The notes below the pieces were generated by a model. The model was not told the DNA's origin and did not search any database. It saw only the letters and a list, made by a program, of their open reading frames with translations. 64,000 nucleotides of DNA from Pinus tabuliformis (Eukaryota; Streptophyta; Pinopsida; Pinales; Pinaceae): positions 450,492,014 to 450,556,013 of the forward strand of contig CM062810.1 of assembly GCA_031772625.1 (NCBI GenBank), given 5' to 3'. The translations under genes were made by a program, and so were the position numbers. Shown piece by piece: positions 22,523-34,025 of the stretch. Positions within the stretch are counted from its first letter, which is position 1, and each line of letters begins with the position of its first letter.

Positions 22523-23090
22523 TAGAGAAATTTTGAGGTCTAAAATGGGCCTCCTAAGGAATACTATAAAATAATAGTGGAAATAATAAAATAAGATTAG
22601 ATTACATCATCAAATTTTAAAGGGAAAAAGAAAAAACTATTTTTCAACTCGTATTTTCAACTTATCCCCCTACATTTTACTCAAATTTCGAGTGGGAGAA
22701 CTCATTGGATGCATAATTTAATTCTTCATCCAAGGAGTACCCATGTTGCATACTTTTGATGGACCCTGCTACATGAAAAATGAGAAATACATGAAAAACA
22801 TGTAGCAGGTTCCATCAAAAGTACGCAACATGGGTACTCCTTGGATGAGGAATTAAATTATGCATCTAATGAGTGCTCTCGCTCGAAATTTTGAATAAAA
22901 CCATAGGGAGATAAGTTGAAAATAAGAGTTGAAAAAATATTTTATTTTTTAGTCTTTTTACTTTTTAAATCAAAAAATGGTGAATCATCCCCCATGGTTG
23001 GCATCATCATCTTGAATCCTATTGGTTCTAACAAAGTTGATTCTTGTTGTACATTTTTTTAGGCCCTTTTTAGACCTAAAATTTTCTCTA
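22523..23090. mobile_element. Palindromic MITE in the left arm
   Basis: The ends TAGAGAAATTTTGAGGTCTA and (complement of the right end) TAGAGAAAATTTTAGGTCTA form about 29-bp terminal inverted repeats. Around the centre (about 22790) a further 130 bp pair almost perfectly (for example CATGTTGCATACTTTTGATG with its complement), so most of the element folds back. There is no ORF. The corresponding place in the right arm (24480-24500) reads straight through without it. Confidence 0.75.
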
Positions 23091-23167
23091 ATGTGTGGCT
23101 GAGGGTAGAAGGAAAACTCGAATGGATGGCGGGAATTAATTATGAAATCAACGGTCGATAAATATAA

Positions 23168-23475
23168 TGCGACCCTCCCCTTGTGACGTCAGTGAGGGGA
23201 GGGGGGTGGTGCTATTGAATGATAGTCATCAGATGGGTCGAGCGCATGCAAGTCGTTGGATTCCACCCTGAAACTGTGAGGTAAAACTATGATAGTGACC
23301 CCCCCTCCTTGTGACGCCAGTGTGGAAGGGGGGTGGCACTATTAGCTATTTGTCATTAGATAGATAAAGCGCATGTGAACCATTGAATTTGTATCCCAGA
23401 ATCCCGAAGAAAATCCATGATAGTGACACCCCCCCCCCCCCCCCCCCTTGTGACATCAGAAAGGAAGGGGGATGG
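23168..23475. repeat. Left-arm tandem units with TGAC-centred GC hairpins
   Basis: Three units of about 130 bp. Each has a C-run, TTGTGACRYCAG and a G-run that can pair with the C-run. The cores are TGACGTCA at 23184, TGACGCCA at 23312 and TGACATCA at 23451. Between hairpins a conserved spacer holds GCGCATG and TGATAGTGAC. Confidence 0.8.
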
Positions 23476-23533
23476 TGTATTCAAATCCTAGTCATTGATC
23501 GACGATTGTCGAGGGTCATCAGATGGTGGAGGG

Positions 23534-23540
<7 letters not shown>

Positions 23541-23600
<60 letters not shown>
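23541..23600. repeat. AT dinucleotide microsatellite, left
   Basis: About 60 bp of nearly pure AT repeat closes the left arm. A similar tract closes the right arm, so the centre of the inverted repeat is bracketed by AT runs. Confidence 0.95.
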
Positions 23601-23893
23601 GTGAGGAGTAAAATAGAGAATAAGGTCTTGAGACATGACACGTGGGGACCATGTGGCTGCCATGTGGCAAGAAAAGAGAGGTGGCATATTTGATTTAATA
23701 AGGATTTAGAAGACCCTAACTTGTAATCTTGGAGTTCTATTTAGATTAAATTTATATCACTGGAAAAGTCTCCCTGAGACAAATACAATGATGACATCCA
23801 AATTGAGTTTTGGAAACTTGGAAGAAGTAAAAAAAAAAGTCCCCATTTCCCTAACTATACCAAGGAATTTGGGTTAATATATAATCGCAACAG

Positions 23894-23895
23894 TG

Positions 23896-23949
<54 letters not shown>

Positions 23950-23958
23950 TATAGATAT
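23894..23958. repeat. AT dinucleotide microsatellite, right
   Basis: About 65 bp of AT repeat, degenerating to ATAGAT at the end. Confidence 0.95.
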
Positions 23959-24104
23959 GCATATTCTCAGCCTTCTGCCATATGACGATCAACGTTAATA
24001 TATATTCGGCCCTTTGTGATCAATGGCCATTAATTAAAAACACAGCCTCCCTTCTTGTGGTCCTCCCTCATCTAATTTCCCTCAAAAATCGTATATTAAT
24101 GGCT

Positions 24105-24425
24105 AGGATTTGAACACACCCCCCCCTTACTGACATCACAAGGGGAGGCATCATTATCACGAATCCGCTTCGAGGTGTTGGGCTACAATATGATGATTCA
24201 CACGCACTTGATCCATCCGACGGCACACAGTCAATAGTGTCAAACACCCCTCCCTTGTTAAGGTCACAAGGAGGGGTGTGTCACTATCACAGTTCTTCCT
24301 CACAATTCTGGTGTGGAATCCAATATCCTGTGCACGTTCGGCTCATATGATGGCTATCATTCAACATCGCCACCTCCCTCCCCTCGCTAATGTCACGCAG
24401 CGAGGAGGGGGTTGCGCTATTTTTA
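24105..24425. repeat. Right-arm tandem units with GC hairpins
   Basis: Inverted counterparts of the left units: cores near 24131 (TGACATCA), 24262 (AGGTCACAA) and 24390 (ATGTCACG), each flanked by C-runs and complementary G-runs. The spacing is about 130 bp, as on the left. Confidence 0.8.
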
Positions 24426-26069
24426 TCAACCGTCAATTTATAAGTCAATCATCGCCATCCATTTGAGTCTAGCTTCTTCCCTCAGCCATGATATGTGGTT
24501 ATATGGTTCTACAGCCCGACCCTTAGGGCTATGGCATATATTTTCTCTTGTATCGTTATGATTTGACTCGTCGCCCACTAGCGATGTTATGGGTGCCTTC
24601 AAACCTCTATTGGACCTTCCACCAGGTCACATGCCTACCATGTGACTGAGGACTATCCCCACGCCCAAGGTCACTAATTCATGGTGCGGTGGAGTATTAC
24701 GACATATCGTATTATGATATATCCTATTACAATATAACATATTACGATATATCGTATTATGATATATGATATCGAAATCATGTTCTCCACCCCACAAGTG
24801 CTTTGTGGATTAACGTTACAACTAATCATGGCCTCAACATATGAATATGCAGGCACATATTTCATTTCTCAGGCTTAAGGCATAGTTACCTATACATAGG
24901 ACATGTTCAGGATAAGCACTCCTACATTAATCCTATTTAATATTAGAGAGGGCATTTTCAATTGCAGTGTCTAACCATTCACCATTAACATAACAAATTT
25001 AACTATGCATATAGCCATGGCTTAGGAAGTACGTCTATAATGTCAAAAACTCAACTCAACGACGTTGCTCATATATATACACATGTATTTATGCACTTCT
25101 ATAATATATGTGCATATTCTCCCTCCTGCACACAACCATTAGTATAAAAATTCCCTGTATTTTTACATTCATGGCAATGAGTTCCATACACCTCGGATTA
25201 TCAATCATACTGATTAATTTAATTAGTGTTGGAATGATGATACAATTTTTCTTATACATGCCCATTGTGTCTTGAGTCATCATTGTTTCCTACCAATAGT
25301 TAAGCTCAATATTTAATTAATTTGAGATAAATTATCATACCTTCACCCAATGTTTATCCACACCGACAATACAACTGTAATCATTATGTGCATACAACAC
25401 TTATGTGTGTGTGTGTGTGTGCATATCTTTCCCTTGCATAAAGAATGTTAGTGCAGGACCACAACCACAACTTAGAAACTAGTTATCAGAATCGCATTCC
25501 TTTAATCGCAGGAAAACCATGCACCTTTCATGCAATATACGATTAGCTTAATAGTATAAACATAAATTTCATGGAAAAGGTTACATATGAATATACTTAT
25601 ATTGAGTTGAAAATTGAGAAACTAAGTTTGGGACAACGACTCTCCACCTAACCATAGACAAGCTACAACTAGTCCTCACTTGTAATTATCACCCCCAAGC
25701 TAGATTCTAGAGACTGAGTGGACTTTTTCTCTAGGTACCAAAATCCAATTGCTGATTGAAACAAGGATTCTAAAGGTTATCCCACCTCTATCCTCAAACT
25801 CTTTAAGAAGTAAACAATAGAAGAGGGAGTATAGAGGCATGCTATCTCCACCCTTTAAATCCATAAACACATCCATCCATCTTGTAAAATCTAGAATCGC
25901 ACTACAAAAATAACCATGAGAAGAAAAGCCTTCATAAATCCTCCTTTTAGCAATCCAAGGAACAATCATCCACCCCAACCATGAAAGAACTCAAGAAAAA
26001 ACCATCTCCACCCTCTGGCTAATAGGGAATCAAGAGGCCATTGCTCCTCACTTGAGAGTAATTTCGTCT

Positions 26070-26870
26070 TGCCTTCTTGCCAACCAAAATTGATATCCCA
26101 TTTTTTTCTCCTTTGTTGTAAGACTTCAGGGAACTTTCTCTGTTGTTGACCCTTTAATGGTTCTATTTTTTTTTATTCAAGGAAAAACACAAAGACCCCT
26201 CTTACTTGTTTCACAAGTTGTGCATGAAATTTCCCAGCTAGCATCTAACTCCAAGAATGTTCTCCTCTATCTCTCACATACCTCATTGTTCTAATGCGCT
26301 TACTGTCCTTTTTCCGCACTAATTCTTCAGAACTTATCCTCTCGTTTTCTAGTTGGCACCTAACTCCAGGAGTCACCACGTTCTCCTTCACATATGATTT
26401 TGTTCAATTGATCTTATTTTCCTTTATCCCTTGTGCAACCCTCCAGACAGTTACCCTTGTTTTTAGTAGAATCGTCCTAGCCCATGGGGCGGTGCCCTGT
26501 CTTCCTCCCCACCATCTCCTTCTTTACTAGCTTTTATATCCAACCAACAACCCACTTCCTCCTGCTTTCTTTGGCCTTCACAACTCAACGATGTTGTCAT
26601 CCCTGCATTAATTTTGGTGTCCTTTTCTCGAGTCCATTTTCCTCCAAGAAAGCATGGTCCTTGTCATGTCGTCCATCTCCTCTTAATTGTATAATTCCAT
26701 CCCATTAAATATGCCCACCTAACAGTCCCTTGGTTTTCATAACAAATTAAAATAAATCCCAAGCAATTTTCCATCCTCTGCTCTATAATTTCTATCCCTT
26801 TGACTTAACCCATTTTTTTAATCAATATTTACACTGTATACATAAGTGGAAAATAATCAGGGTTGTCACA
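26070..26870 (-). repeat. LTR-like outer segment right of the inverted repeat
   Basis: On the minus strand this begins TGTGACAACCCTGATT at 26870, and GGATATAAAAGC near 26535 looks like an LTR TATA box. Copia gag sequence starts at 26871, so 26870 is a real element edge. The left arm lacks the equivalent of this segment. Alternative: the outermost part of a long terminal inverted repeat. Confidence 0.5.
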
Positions 26871-27218
26871 TACTTTTATCCTTTGATTGGTTATTTTGAG
26901 TGCTTTATTTGCCATAACTTTTGACACATCGTAGCTAATTGTAGAAGCATATTTTTCAGACTGGGTTCTCCAACAAACAATCAAGGAAGAAGACTTCCCA
27001 CTAGAATATCATGTACTCTTAGGTATACAAGTTTATTTAATGGTTGTTGTTTTTCTTGTAATTCATTTGGACATGAGGCCATAGATTCAAAATCATATGG
27101 AAATGAAAGGAATATAAGGAAGATATCGTATATGTACAATGGTTTTAGAATACATGATTCTTTTGTCCCCTTGTTCGGTCACATAAGATGTTATACATGC
27201 AATAAGTTTGGACACATT
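26871..27218 (+). pseudogene. Copia C3 gag, zinc-knuckle cluster (first part)
   Basis: One plus-strand frame holds three CCHC knuckles. The first (26901-26942, CFICHNF then HIVANC) has TGA in place of its Gly codon at 26922. The second (27048-27089, CFSCNSFGHEAIDS) has Ser for its last Cys. The third (from 27189, CYTCNKFGH) is cut at 27218 by the insertion of E1 and resumes at 35066. Copia gag proteins bind element RNA through such knuckles; three in a row is more than the usual one. The upstream part is missing because another element ends at 26870. Confidence 0.75.
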
Positions 27219-28254
27219 TGTTACCAGGAATAGTGTCTATATAGAACTGCTAATCCCACTAAGGTTGGTAGCTACCTTAGAAACAAACAAAGTAAAACTA
27301 CTTTCATTTTCCTTTACGAGAGATAGATGAGAGAAGAATAAAGGAGACCAACCTCTGTCTTGCGCTTGGTTCCTTGCTCAATTCCTCTCTCTTCTGATAG
27401 TCCTTTGCTGCTTGCTTTCTTGTATACCCAGCTTCACAAAGTACCTGTAGAATCAAAGCAACATAACACTATACGAGAACATAGATCTATTATCATAAAC
27501 AATCTAGGATCAGATGTAAATTGACCATACAAATGCATAAAACATGGATCACACAAGAGTATGGAGGAAAACTTGAATAGCTTTATTGATAATCAAGAAA
27601 GAGCCAAGAGAGTTACAACCAATTGTTTTGAACCAGCATCATCCTCTCATCAAGAAGCCCTTCTTCACCTCATGAAAAGCTTAGATCACCCAACACTATG
27701 ATGTTGCCTCAAGAAACCAACAACAATTCCTTACAAGATGCAAAATTCCAGCCTCTGGATCTCTGGGATGAGGGATCCATATATAGATGTCTGCAAGGGA
27801 GGTGAGTCAGCTTTTGAGATTTGATTAGTGTCTTCCCTCTGATAGTTCTTGCTTCCACTTGGAGATTGATGATCTCTTACTCATCCCTGGTCGAATTCAG
27901 AGAGGCAAGTGTCACAGGAGAAGTTTCTGGAAGATTCCATGCTTCTCCACCTCGCGGATTGACATTGCCATTTGTCCCTTCTCGCCCATCGCACCCCATA
28001 GAAGGGATTTTTGAAATGAAACGCACCTACTATGTGTATTTAGGTGGGATGCAACGCACTTTGCCTATGGAGCAGGTGAAACGGTCCAGTTTTGACGAGT
28101 TCTAAGTAGTTTTTCATGGAGAACTTCTGGGAGAAGCTGTAATTAGTTGACCTTGTTCTTTTAGGGGTTGGAAAAACACCTTTAGGGACTTAGGAGCACT
28201 TGGTTTATGGACATTTTATGCTTAGGGTTGCAGTGCCCAAAAATGTCTATAACA
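27219..28254 (-). repeat. E1 3' LTR
   Basis: 1036 bp. On the minus strand it runs TGTTATAGAC to CTGGTAACA, with a TATA element (TCTATATATGG, complement of about 27775-27786). Confidence 0.93.
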
Positions 28255-28268
28255 GTTTCCCCCTAAAG
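28255..28268 (-). promoter_or_regulatory. E1 polypurine tract
   Basis: The minus strand reads CTTTAGGGGGAAAC directly before the LTR start TGTTATAG. Confidence 0.8.
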
Positions 28269-30716
28269 CATGAGGTCGTTAATCTTTTTGATGTGGGGTG
28301 AAATGCTTTATCATGAGGATCCGAAGTTCTTTCAAGCTGGAAGGAGACCTGTAATAAGATACAATACAATACATTATCTTCATAATATTTTCATGATCTG
28401 GCTGAGGCAGGCGTTCCCATGCTCAGCTTTATAAATTCATTTTCATGTACATAGGACAAACAATCGTCTGAGTGTAGATTGATGATTCTGGTAGAGCCAT
28501 CATCCCTTAGATTGGATGATTATCTGTGCAGCAATGATGTACATTTGATGTCTTTATTTTCCTGAATATATATCGTAGCCCGGATGGATGAAACTAGATC
28601 CATGGTCTTCAATCTCATTCGATCTTCACTCAAAGTACAAGTCGATCCGTGTGAGAGATGTTCTGGAGTCAAACATGGAAAGACATCGCCTGATTACCAG
28701 CCAATGATGTAAGTTGTTAACAGGCGCGAGAGGAATCACCGATAATGATAATGATCCTCAAGGTACTGCAATACAATTCACGTGGTGTGAATAAGGGACT
28801 TGGCGTCGAACACCATGCAAAATCTTTCGGTCGAAGGCCATTGATGTAAACCTGTCGCCGGAAGTGAGAAACTTGCCATTGAGGCATGCAAGCTTCAAAT
28901 TACTGAAAGGGGTGTTCCCAGATCGACTTCTTGGATAATGAGTTGATGTCGACAAGAAGCGATCTGTCATAGGAGGGCCTTAATGAATCCTACATCAATG
29001 ACATGGAACGGAGCAAATGATTTTAATGGAGGTGAAAACGATCTGGTGATATAAGGTTCAGGGTAGCGGTCATGAAAGAATGGAGCGTAAATGTATTGCA
29101 GCGGGTGAGACACAGGTGGATTCTCTGAGTGACTTCTCTTGAACATATCAGCGACACTGACATGATGGATTGGTAGCATTAACCCCAAATGTGGATGGTG
29201 TGATCTGACCATGGTGATGTGACCGGTGAATGAAATAACCCAACCCGACTTGGATGCGGAGTGAAAGTGTCATGTTCAAGAGCGACTTGCTACCAACAAA
29301 GTTTCTTCAATTTTTCTTCCAAATTTTTCCCCAGTCATTGTTGACCAGTACCTCTTTATTTTTTTCAAGCTTGAGGAGGATAACATATGCTTGTTCTATA
29401 ATTTTCCCTTTGGGCAAACCCATCGCTATGTTTTAACGAGCCTAGCGATAGTGAAACTCGTTCTTGTCTGTTGTGGACAACTTTGTCGCTATTAGGTTTT
29501 AACGAGTTTAACGACAAAGATAACTCGGTCCTTTTCAATTTTAGAGAGTCTGAAAAGGGACATAAAGGAAACTCCAAAAATCCTTTTTCGTCATCTAATC
29601 CCTTAAGTCCGAAAAAGTATAAAACAATATAGAAGGGACGAATTTTCGATACTTTTAACGAGCCGAACAAAACAAGCGTTCGATCTTTTTGTGTAATAAT
29701 CCCTTAGGTCCAAAAAGATTAAATTCTAGAGGAGGGATAGCACTTCCGGTCACTTTAACGAGCTGGAGAGGCCAATGGCTCGAAAATCTTTTCATATTTT
29801 ACGAGTCATTTGAAAATAGCTTAAAGGAGACTCGTTTTGTGAGGAATGAGTGATGAATTCGGGTAGCAGCTGATTCCAGGTAAGGTTTGGAATTTCCCAA
29901 TCACGGCAGTGTTACAAGGATGGATAACAGGATCACTCTTCGTAGTTTTTCCTCAAAAAGGGGTAAACAATCAAGTGGAGGTGAATGATCGGCCAATACA
30001 AAGTGGAGGTGATGATGAGAACACGACCAAGGCTTCAAAGGCGAAGTACTACATTCACGATGGTTATTTACCGGAAATTGGTTCTTTTTTTAATGAGCTT
30101 AAACGCTGGGGGAAAAATTTGCTCATTGCTTATGTTTATTTTTTAACGAGCATGAAGTCCGCGTTAAAACTGCTCGATTAATCCAGTCGTATAATAAGAA
30201 TGTCTCATATACAAAAATGGCATTATTTCAAAGCTTTGCCCCACATCCTTTCTTTATGCAAGTTAAGAAACGACCAATCCTACGAGTTTAAAGGGTTAGA
30301 GGACCTACAAATTTAAAAGAATAAATGGTCACTCTTTGCTTGCATGCCAAAAGGGTTGCATGCCCCCAGGTATAGAGACAGAGTTTCAAGGTTACCCCGC
30401 AATTTCTCGGACAAAACATTTGTTTTGCCAAAAAGGCCTACCTCTTTCAGGTTACCAAAGATTGTTCTATTTGTACCACAAACAAAACACTTCTTCGGCG
30501 ATGTCTACCGAAATAGACAAAGGCGAGTGGCGCAGATGCCACCACTCACATAACTTTGACGAGGGAACCTTATTCCAGTCTAACCCCCTTTCCAATTGCG
30601 GACGAGAGTGTCAGACTAATCATATATCCTTCGCGGAAACCTATGCTATACCTGAAGTTTTCCTGCCGAAGCAGACCAGGGTGTATGCCCCCTTGGTTTC
30701 AGTCATGTCCCCCGAA
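28269..30716 (-). other. E1 hairpin-rich non-coding 3' region
   Basis: No pol domain is present. From 29431 to 30170 the decamer TTTTAACGAG occurs exactly at 29431, 29497, 29653 and 30141, with variants at 29753, 29797 and 30086. Complementary partners occur nearby: AACGAG 29435 with CTCGTT 29457, ACGAGTC 29801 with GACTCGT 29829, and TTTTAACG 30141 with CGTTAAAA 30162. Short minus-strand open stretches at 28758-29212 have no recognisable domain. Confidence 0.7.
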
Positions 30717-31430
30717 TCACTCGCGCTCATCGGGTGGACGGACTGGGGATTGATGAGACATTCCTTGCATGAAAATACCATTCAATGATGGTATATGACT
30801 ATTTTCTATACGTGAACCAGGGAATGAAAGCTGGTCTACGAGCTTGACCACTCTTCCTTCATGCGGAAAACACATTACTCTAAAGAGTGAGGAGACAATG
30901 GCTCCCATGCAATAAATATAGTCTCGCCCAAGGAGTAGATTATAATCCAGGGGTCCTTGGACTACCATTACGTTCATGTGAACGGTTTTCCCTCTCAATG
31001 TTATGGGTGCATTGGGAAGGATCCCTAACGGTCGACTGGTTCCTTTGTCAAAGCCTGTTAGATTTCTCATCTCAGGCAAAAGCGATGGCGAACCAAGCGC
31101 TTGCCAAGCAGTCGAGGAAAGGATACTCACAGAAGCCCCTTCATCTATGATGGTACCGGCCATAACCATTCTATATATTTGAGCAATGATTCGGAATGGT
31201 ATACTAGCCGGTAAATGGGGTCTGCCTAGTAGATTCCAGTCAAAGGAAACAACTAGGTTGCTTGGAGGTGGGACTGAATAGATGGTCAGGTACGACTCTG
31301 ACGAACTTCCTTCCTGCGGTAAAGGAATGGGTAAATTGCCCCCATGTTCATCAGAGTATGTGCTTACGAAAAGAATTTGGATGGTGTCGCCTTTATTCTC
31401 TTCGGTGACTGTATCATCTGAAGATGGAAC
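30717..31430 (-). pseudogene. E1 retroviral-type aspartic protease
   Basis: The minus-strand frame contains GTIIDEGASVSILSSTAWQA, a retropepsin active-site region in which the triad is DEG rather than DSG. YNLLLGRDYIYCMGA follows, the second conserved region, and then about 45 residues to a stop at 30717. The stretch 31170-31430 between gag and the first Met is also open in this region. It would mature gag proteins in a virus-like particle. The Glu at the triad's middle position may impair activity. No RT follows, where a complete element would place it. Confidence 0.75.
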
Positions 31431-32351
31431 CTATGAAGGCAAGACCGGGTCAACTGCCACCTCGACCTTTTGACTTTCGTCTGGTATGGATTTAGATGGT
31501 TTTTCTTCAGCGATAGATACTTCGGCCGACCACCTAGGCGGGTCAGCCAGATTTTCAACTAGTGACGGACTTGGCAAGAGTTTCTTATATCCAGGAGGGA
31601 ACCGTAATGGTGAAACCAAACGGTTGTCCAAAACTATTTTAGCCTCCTCTAAGAAGGGACAACGGCGGACAGCATGATCGCCTTCACACAGTTTACAAGG
31701 AAATTTGAATTTTCCTTTTTTTCCAAGGGCTTCACTTTCACTAGTCGACGGTGTATTTTGAACATGATCATCAGAGGTTGACGACATCGGGTTGTGCAAA
31801 CGAGGAGACCAGTCCCTTAAGATCTGAGGGATGCAAGGACAATCTCTATGATAGTGGTCTCCTTTGCAAATGACACATGGCGATTTAGGCCTGGTCAGCG
31901 CAGTGTGTGGATTTTCGCTAGACAACGCTTGGTTACCCCTTTTCGCCTTTGGCTCCTTCTTCTTCTTCTCTTTCTTCTTCTTTTCCTTCTTCTCAGGTAC
32001 TTGATTTTTGGCTTTTCCAGCTTTATCAAGCAAAGAGGAAGGAGGAGAAGAAGAATTGGATGAAGTAGAGAGTTGGGGGGTAATCCTGGAATCGTCTAGT
32101 TGCTGACTCAATTGTTCAGGAACCGCGGTGTTCTGAACGACAGAGGTTGATAAAAGCCATACGTGCAAGCCTATTGTCAATCCTGGAAGCGACAATGTGG
32201 CCATATGGGGTGCACCAACATCTCCCCAAGATGAGAAGGGACTAGGATTTCCTCCAAGGGGAACTCCTTGGTTGGTGGACTCCATTTTCCTCAACCTAAG
32301 ACCAACGTAGGAAAGGTGATAATTATTCCGTTTAAAATAAATTTTAGACAC
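31431..32351 (-). CDS. E1 gag-like protein with two zinc knuckles
   Basis: 306 open codons. A start at the internal Met (about 32285, MESTNQGVPLGG) is likelier than the first one because the upstream residues look non-coding. Features in order: Ser/Pro-rich N-terminus, a Lys/Glu block (EKKEKKKKEKKKKEPKAKRG), and the CCHC-like knuckles CVICKGDHYHRDCP and CKLCEGDHAVRRCP (CX2CX3HX4C). It ends in a Pro/Ser/Glu-rich tail leading toward the protease. The knuckles and position after the primer site identify gag. The capsid fold cannot be recognised by eye. Confidence 0.75.
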   Translation of the reverse strand: MSKIYFKRNNYHLSYVGLRLRKMESTNQGVPLGGNPSPFSSWGDVGAPHMATLSLPGLTIGLHVWLLSTSVVQNTAVPEQLSQQLDDSRITPQLSTSSNSSSPPSSLLDKAGKAKNQVPEKKEKKKKEKKKKEPKAKRGNQALSSENPHTALTRPKSPCVICKGDHYHRDCPCIPQILRDWSPRLHNPMSSTSDDHVQNTPSTSESEALGKKGKFKFPCKLCEGDHAVRRCPFLEEAKIVLDNRLVSPLRFPPGYKKLLPSPSLVENLADPPRWSAEVSIAEEKPSKSIPDESQKVEVAVDPVLPS

Positions 32352-34003
32352 TTTGACACAACTTGTTTTTTCAATTTTAAAGAGTCGAGAAAAAACAAAA
32401 GATGACTCTAGTCGCCTTCGATTTTTAATGAGCCTGAAGTGACAAGTTATCAGATGGACCTTTTCCGTTAAAGAGTCTGAAAAGGAATGAAAGGGACTTC
32501 TCTGGAAATCTAGACACAGGGATTACCAAACCAATTGCAAAACTGCAGAATAATTTTTATGGTACGGCAGTCAATCTTCCCGAATGCTATGTTCAGTGCA
32601 TTGCGATCAATAGGGCGGCAGACACGGCTTCCTATGGATAAAGGATTAAGCCTATTGTGGTCTCCCAAAATATACTCGACGGTACGTGGGAGCACAAGTC
32701 CGTGCTGGCACTTATCGTCTCAAAGTGGAGGAATCACCCAACCAACAGTGAAAACAACAGTTACCAGGCTTTACGACGCCGGAATAGTCTCTAACCTAGA
32801 CTTCTAGATGTTGTGTGTTAGGTTCCAAAGCGTTGTTAGATTCATTAAATTTATTTTATAGTTGATCTTGCTTAAGAAATTTTCCTTTTAGGTTCACCAT
32901 GTGATGTAGATGTACAATTCCTAAAATGCAATCTAAGATGATAAACAGTCGTTTTATCTTCTCTGTGCAATGAAAATCCTAGCTACTAAGGAAAGAGAAA
33001 TGGCGTTCTTTCAGCAAAGAGCATAGAGCACACACTATATGCACTGTCCTAAATCAAACCAATCAAACAGTCTAAATGCAAATGCACATGCATGTATTTT
33101 TTTAGCCTTCTTAATATGTGAATGATAAAAAGAAAGCTAATGCGCAAATCTAAATTATTTTTTAAAGCGAAAATTACTAACAAGTTTCTTTTCAAAATCA
33201 AAATGAAGACAATGACAACACTTTGTGATTTGGAATTGAAAACTTGCTTTCAACACTAGAAAAACTACTAATTCAGATCAAATCAATGGTAACAGGGTAA
33301 TCGACTATCAAGAACAATCAGATTCTCTTCTATGACTGAAAACGACACTTGCGACACTTTCCAATCAAGAAATGACAGTACAATTACGTTACTTCTTTGT
33401 AAAGGAGAACTGAAAATGACTCAAAAAATACATAAAAACATTTACAGTTCTTTGCACAATGGAGGTGGAATATCAGCAAGGAAAGGGGTTTAAAACAGAG
33501 GTATACTGACTACAGGCAGCAAAACTCCTGAATAGATATGAAAAGAGTGAACACAGAAACCAAAATTTAGGAACAATGCCTAGTCTAATCAGCGCACCTG
33601 CAACACATTGAAACTGAAATGCAACGCACCTACTACACTCAGGAAGTGTGTTGAATTTGAGATTCACAGAACAGACAGTGCACTGGACCAGGGACGAGAC
33701 TTTGATTGGGTTTCGGGTCACAGTTTGTAGTTCAGTTCAGGGATTTTGGCTGAGCAAGTGGTAATCGGTAAATCAATCACATGGGTAGATCTAAGGAGGT
33801 TACTAGAGCCACCACAAGGGTAATTAGAGAGCTTGTAAATCAATTGTTTAAATCATAAATAAAACCCGGAGATTGACTGAAGCAGCGTTGATCTACTTTG
33901 CACTTGCATAGCAAATGCAGTTCGAAGGCTAGCTGGCTTGACTTCAAGCTCCGTCTATAAGTTTATAAAGTAAACAAATGTAGATGAACAAACAATCTAC
34001 TCG
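32352..34003 (-). other. E1 leader between PBS and gag
   Basis: About 1.65 kb with no supported ORF. The minus-strand equivalents of TTTTAAAGAG (32375), TTTTTAATGAG (32422) and GTTAAAGAG (32467) echo the repeats of the 3' region. Confidence 0.55.
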
Positions 34004-34023
34004 CTCCCCAACGGAGTCGCCAT
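34004..34023 (-). promoter_or_regulatory. E1 primer-binding site region
   Basis: Directly inside the right LTR the minus strand reads AAAATGGCGACTCCGTTGGG, the place and form of a TGGCG-type primer site of plant gypsy elements. The priming tRNA was not determined. Confidence 0.65.
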
Positions 34024-34025
34024 TT

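Larger units (their letters stand above)
21768..26870. repeat. Large imperfect inverted repeat (foldback-like region)
   Basis: Sequence from 21768 rightward is matched, inverted, by sequence from about 26070 leftward. Examples are TCCCTATTAGCCATAGGGTG at 21812 against CACCCTCTGGCTAATAGGGA near 26011, and TGGGTGGAGAGTCGTTGTCC near 22154 against its complement near 25640. The left arm is 21768 to about 23540 and the right arm about 23965 to 26070, with a 300-bp unmatched centre. The right arm has about 800 bp absent from the left (24806-25600), and the left arm has a MITE absent from the right. On the far right the unit extends to 26870, where the minus strand begins TGTGACAACCC like a gypsy LTR. 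No transposase is encoded. Confidence 0.75.

Noticed and set aside
23383..23687. Small frames rich in Ile and Tyr
   Set aside because: Translation of the AT dinucleotide tract at the centre of the inverted repeat.
28758..29212. Two consecutive minus-strand frames in E1 as a possible pol remnant
   Set aside because: No RT, RNase H or integrase motif in either; kept as part of the non-coding 3' region.
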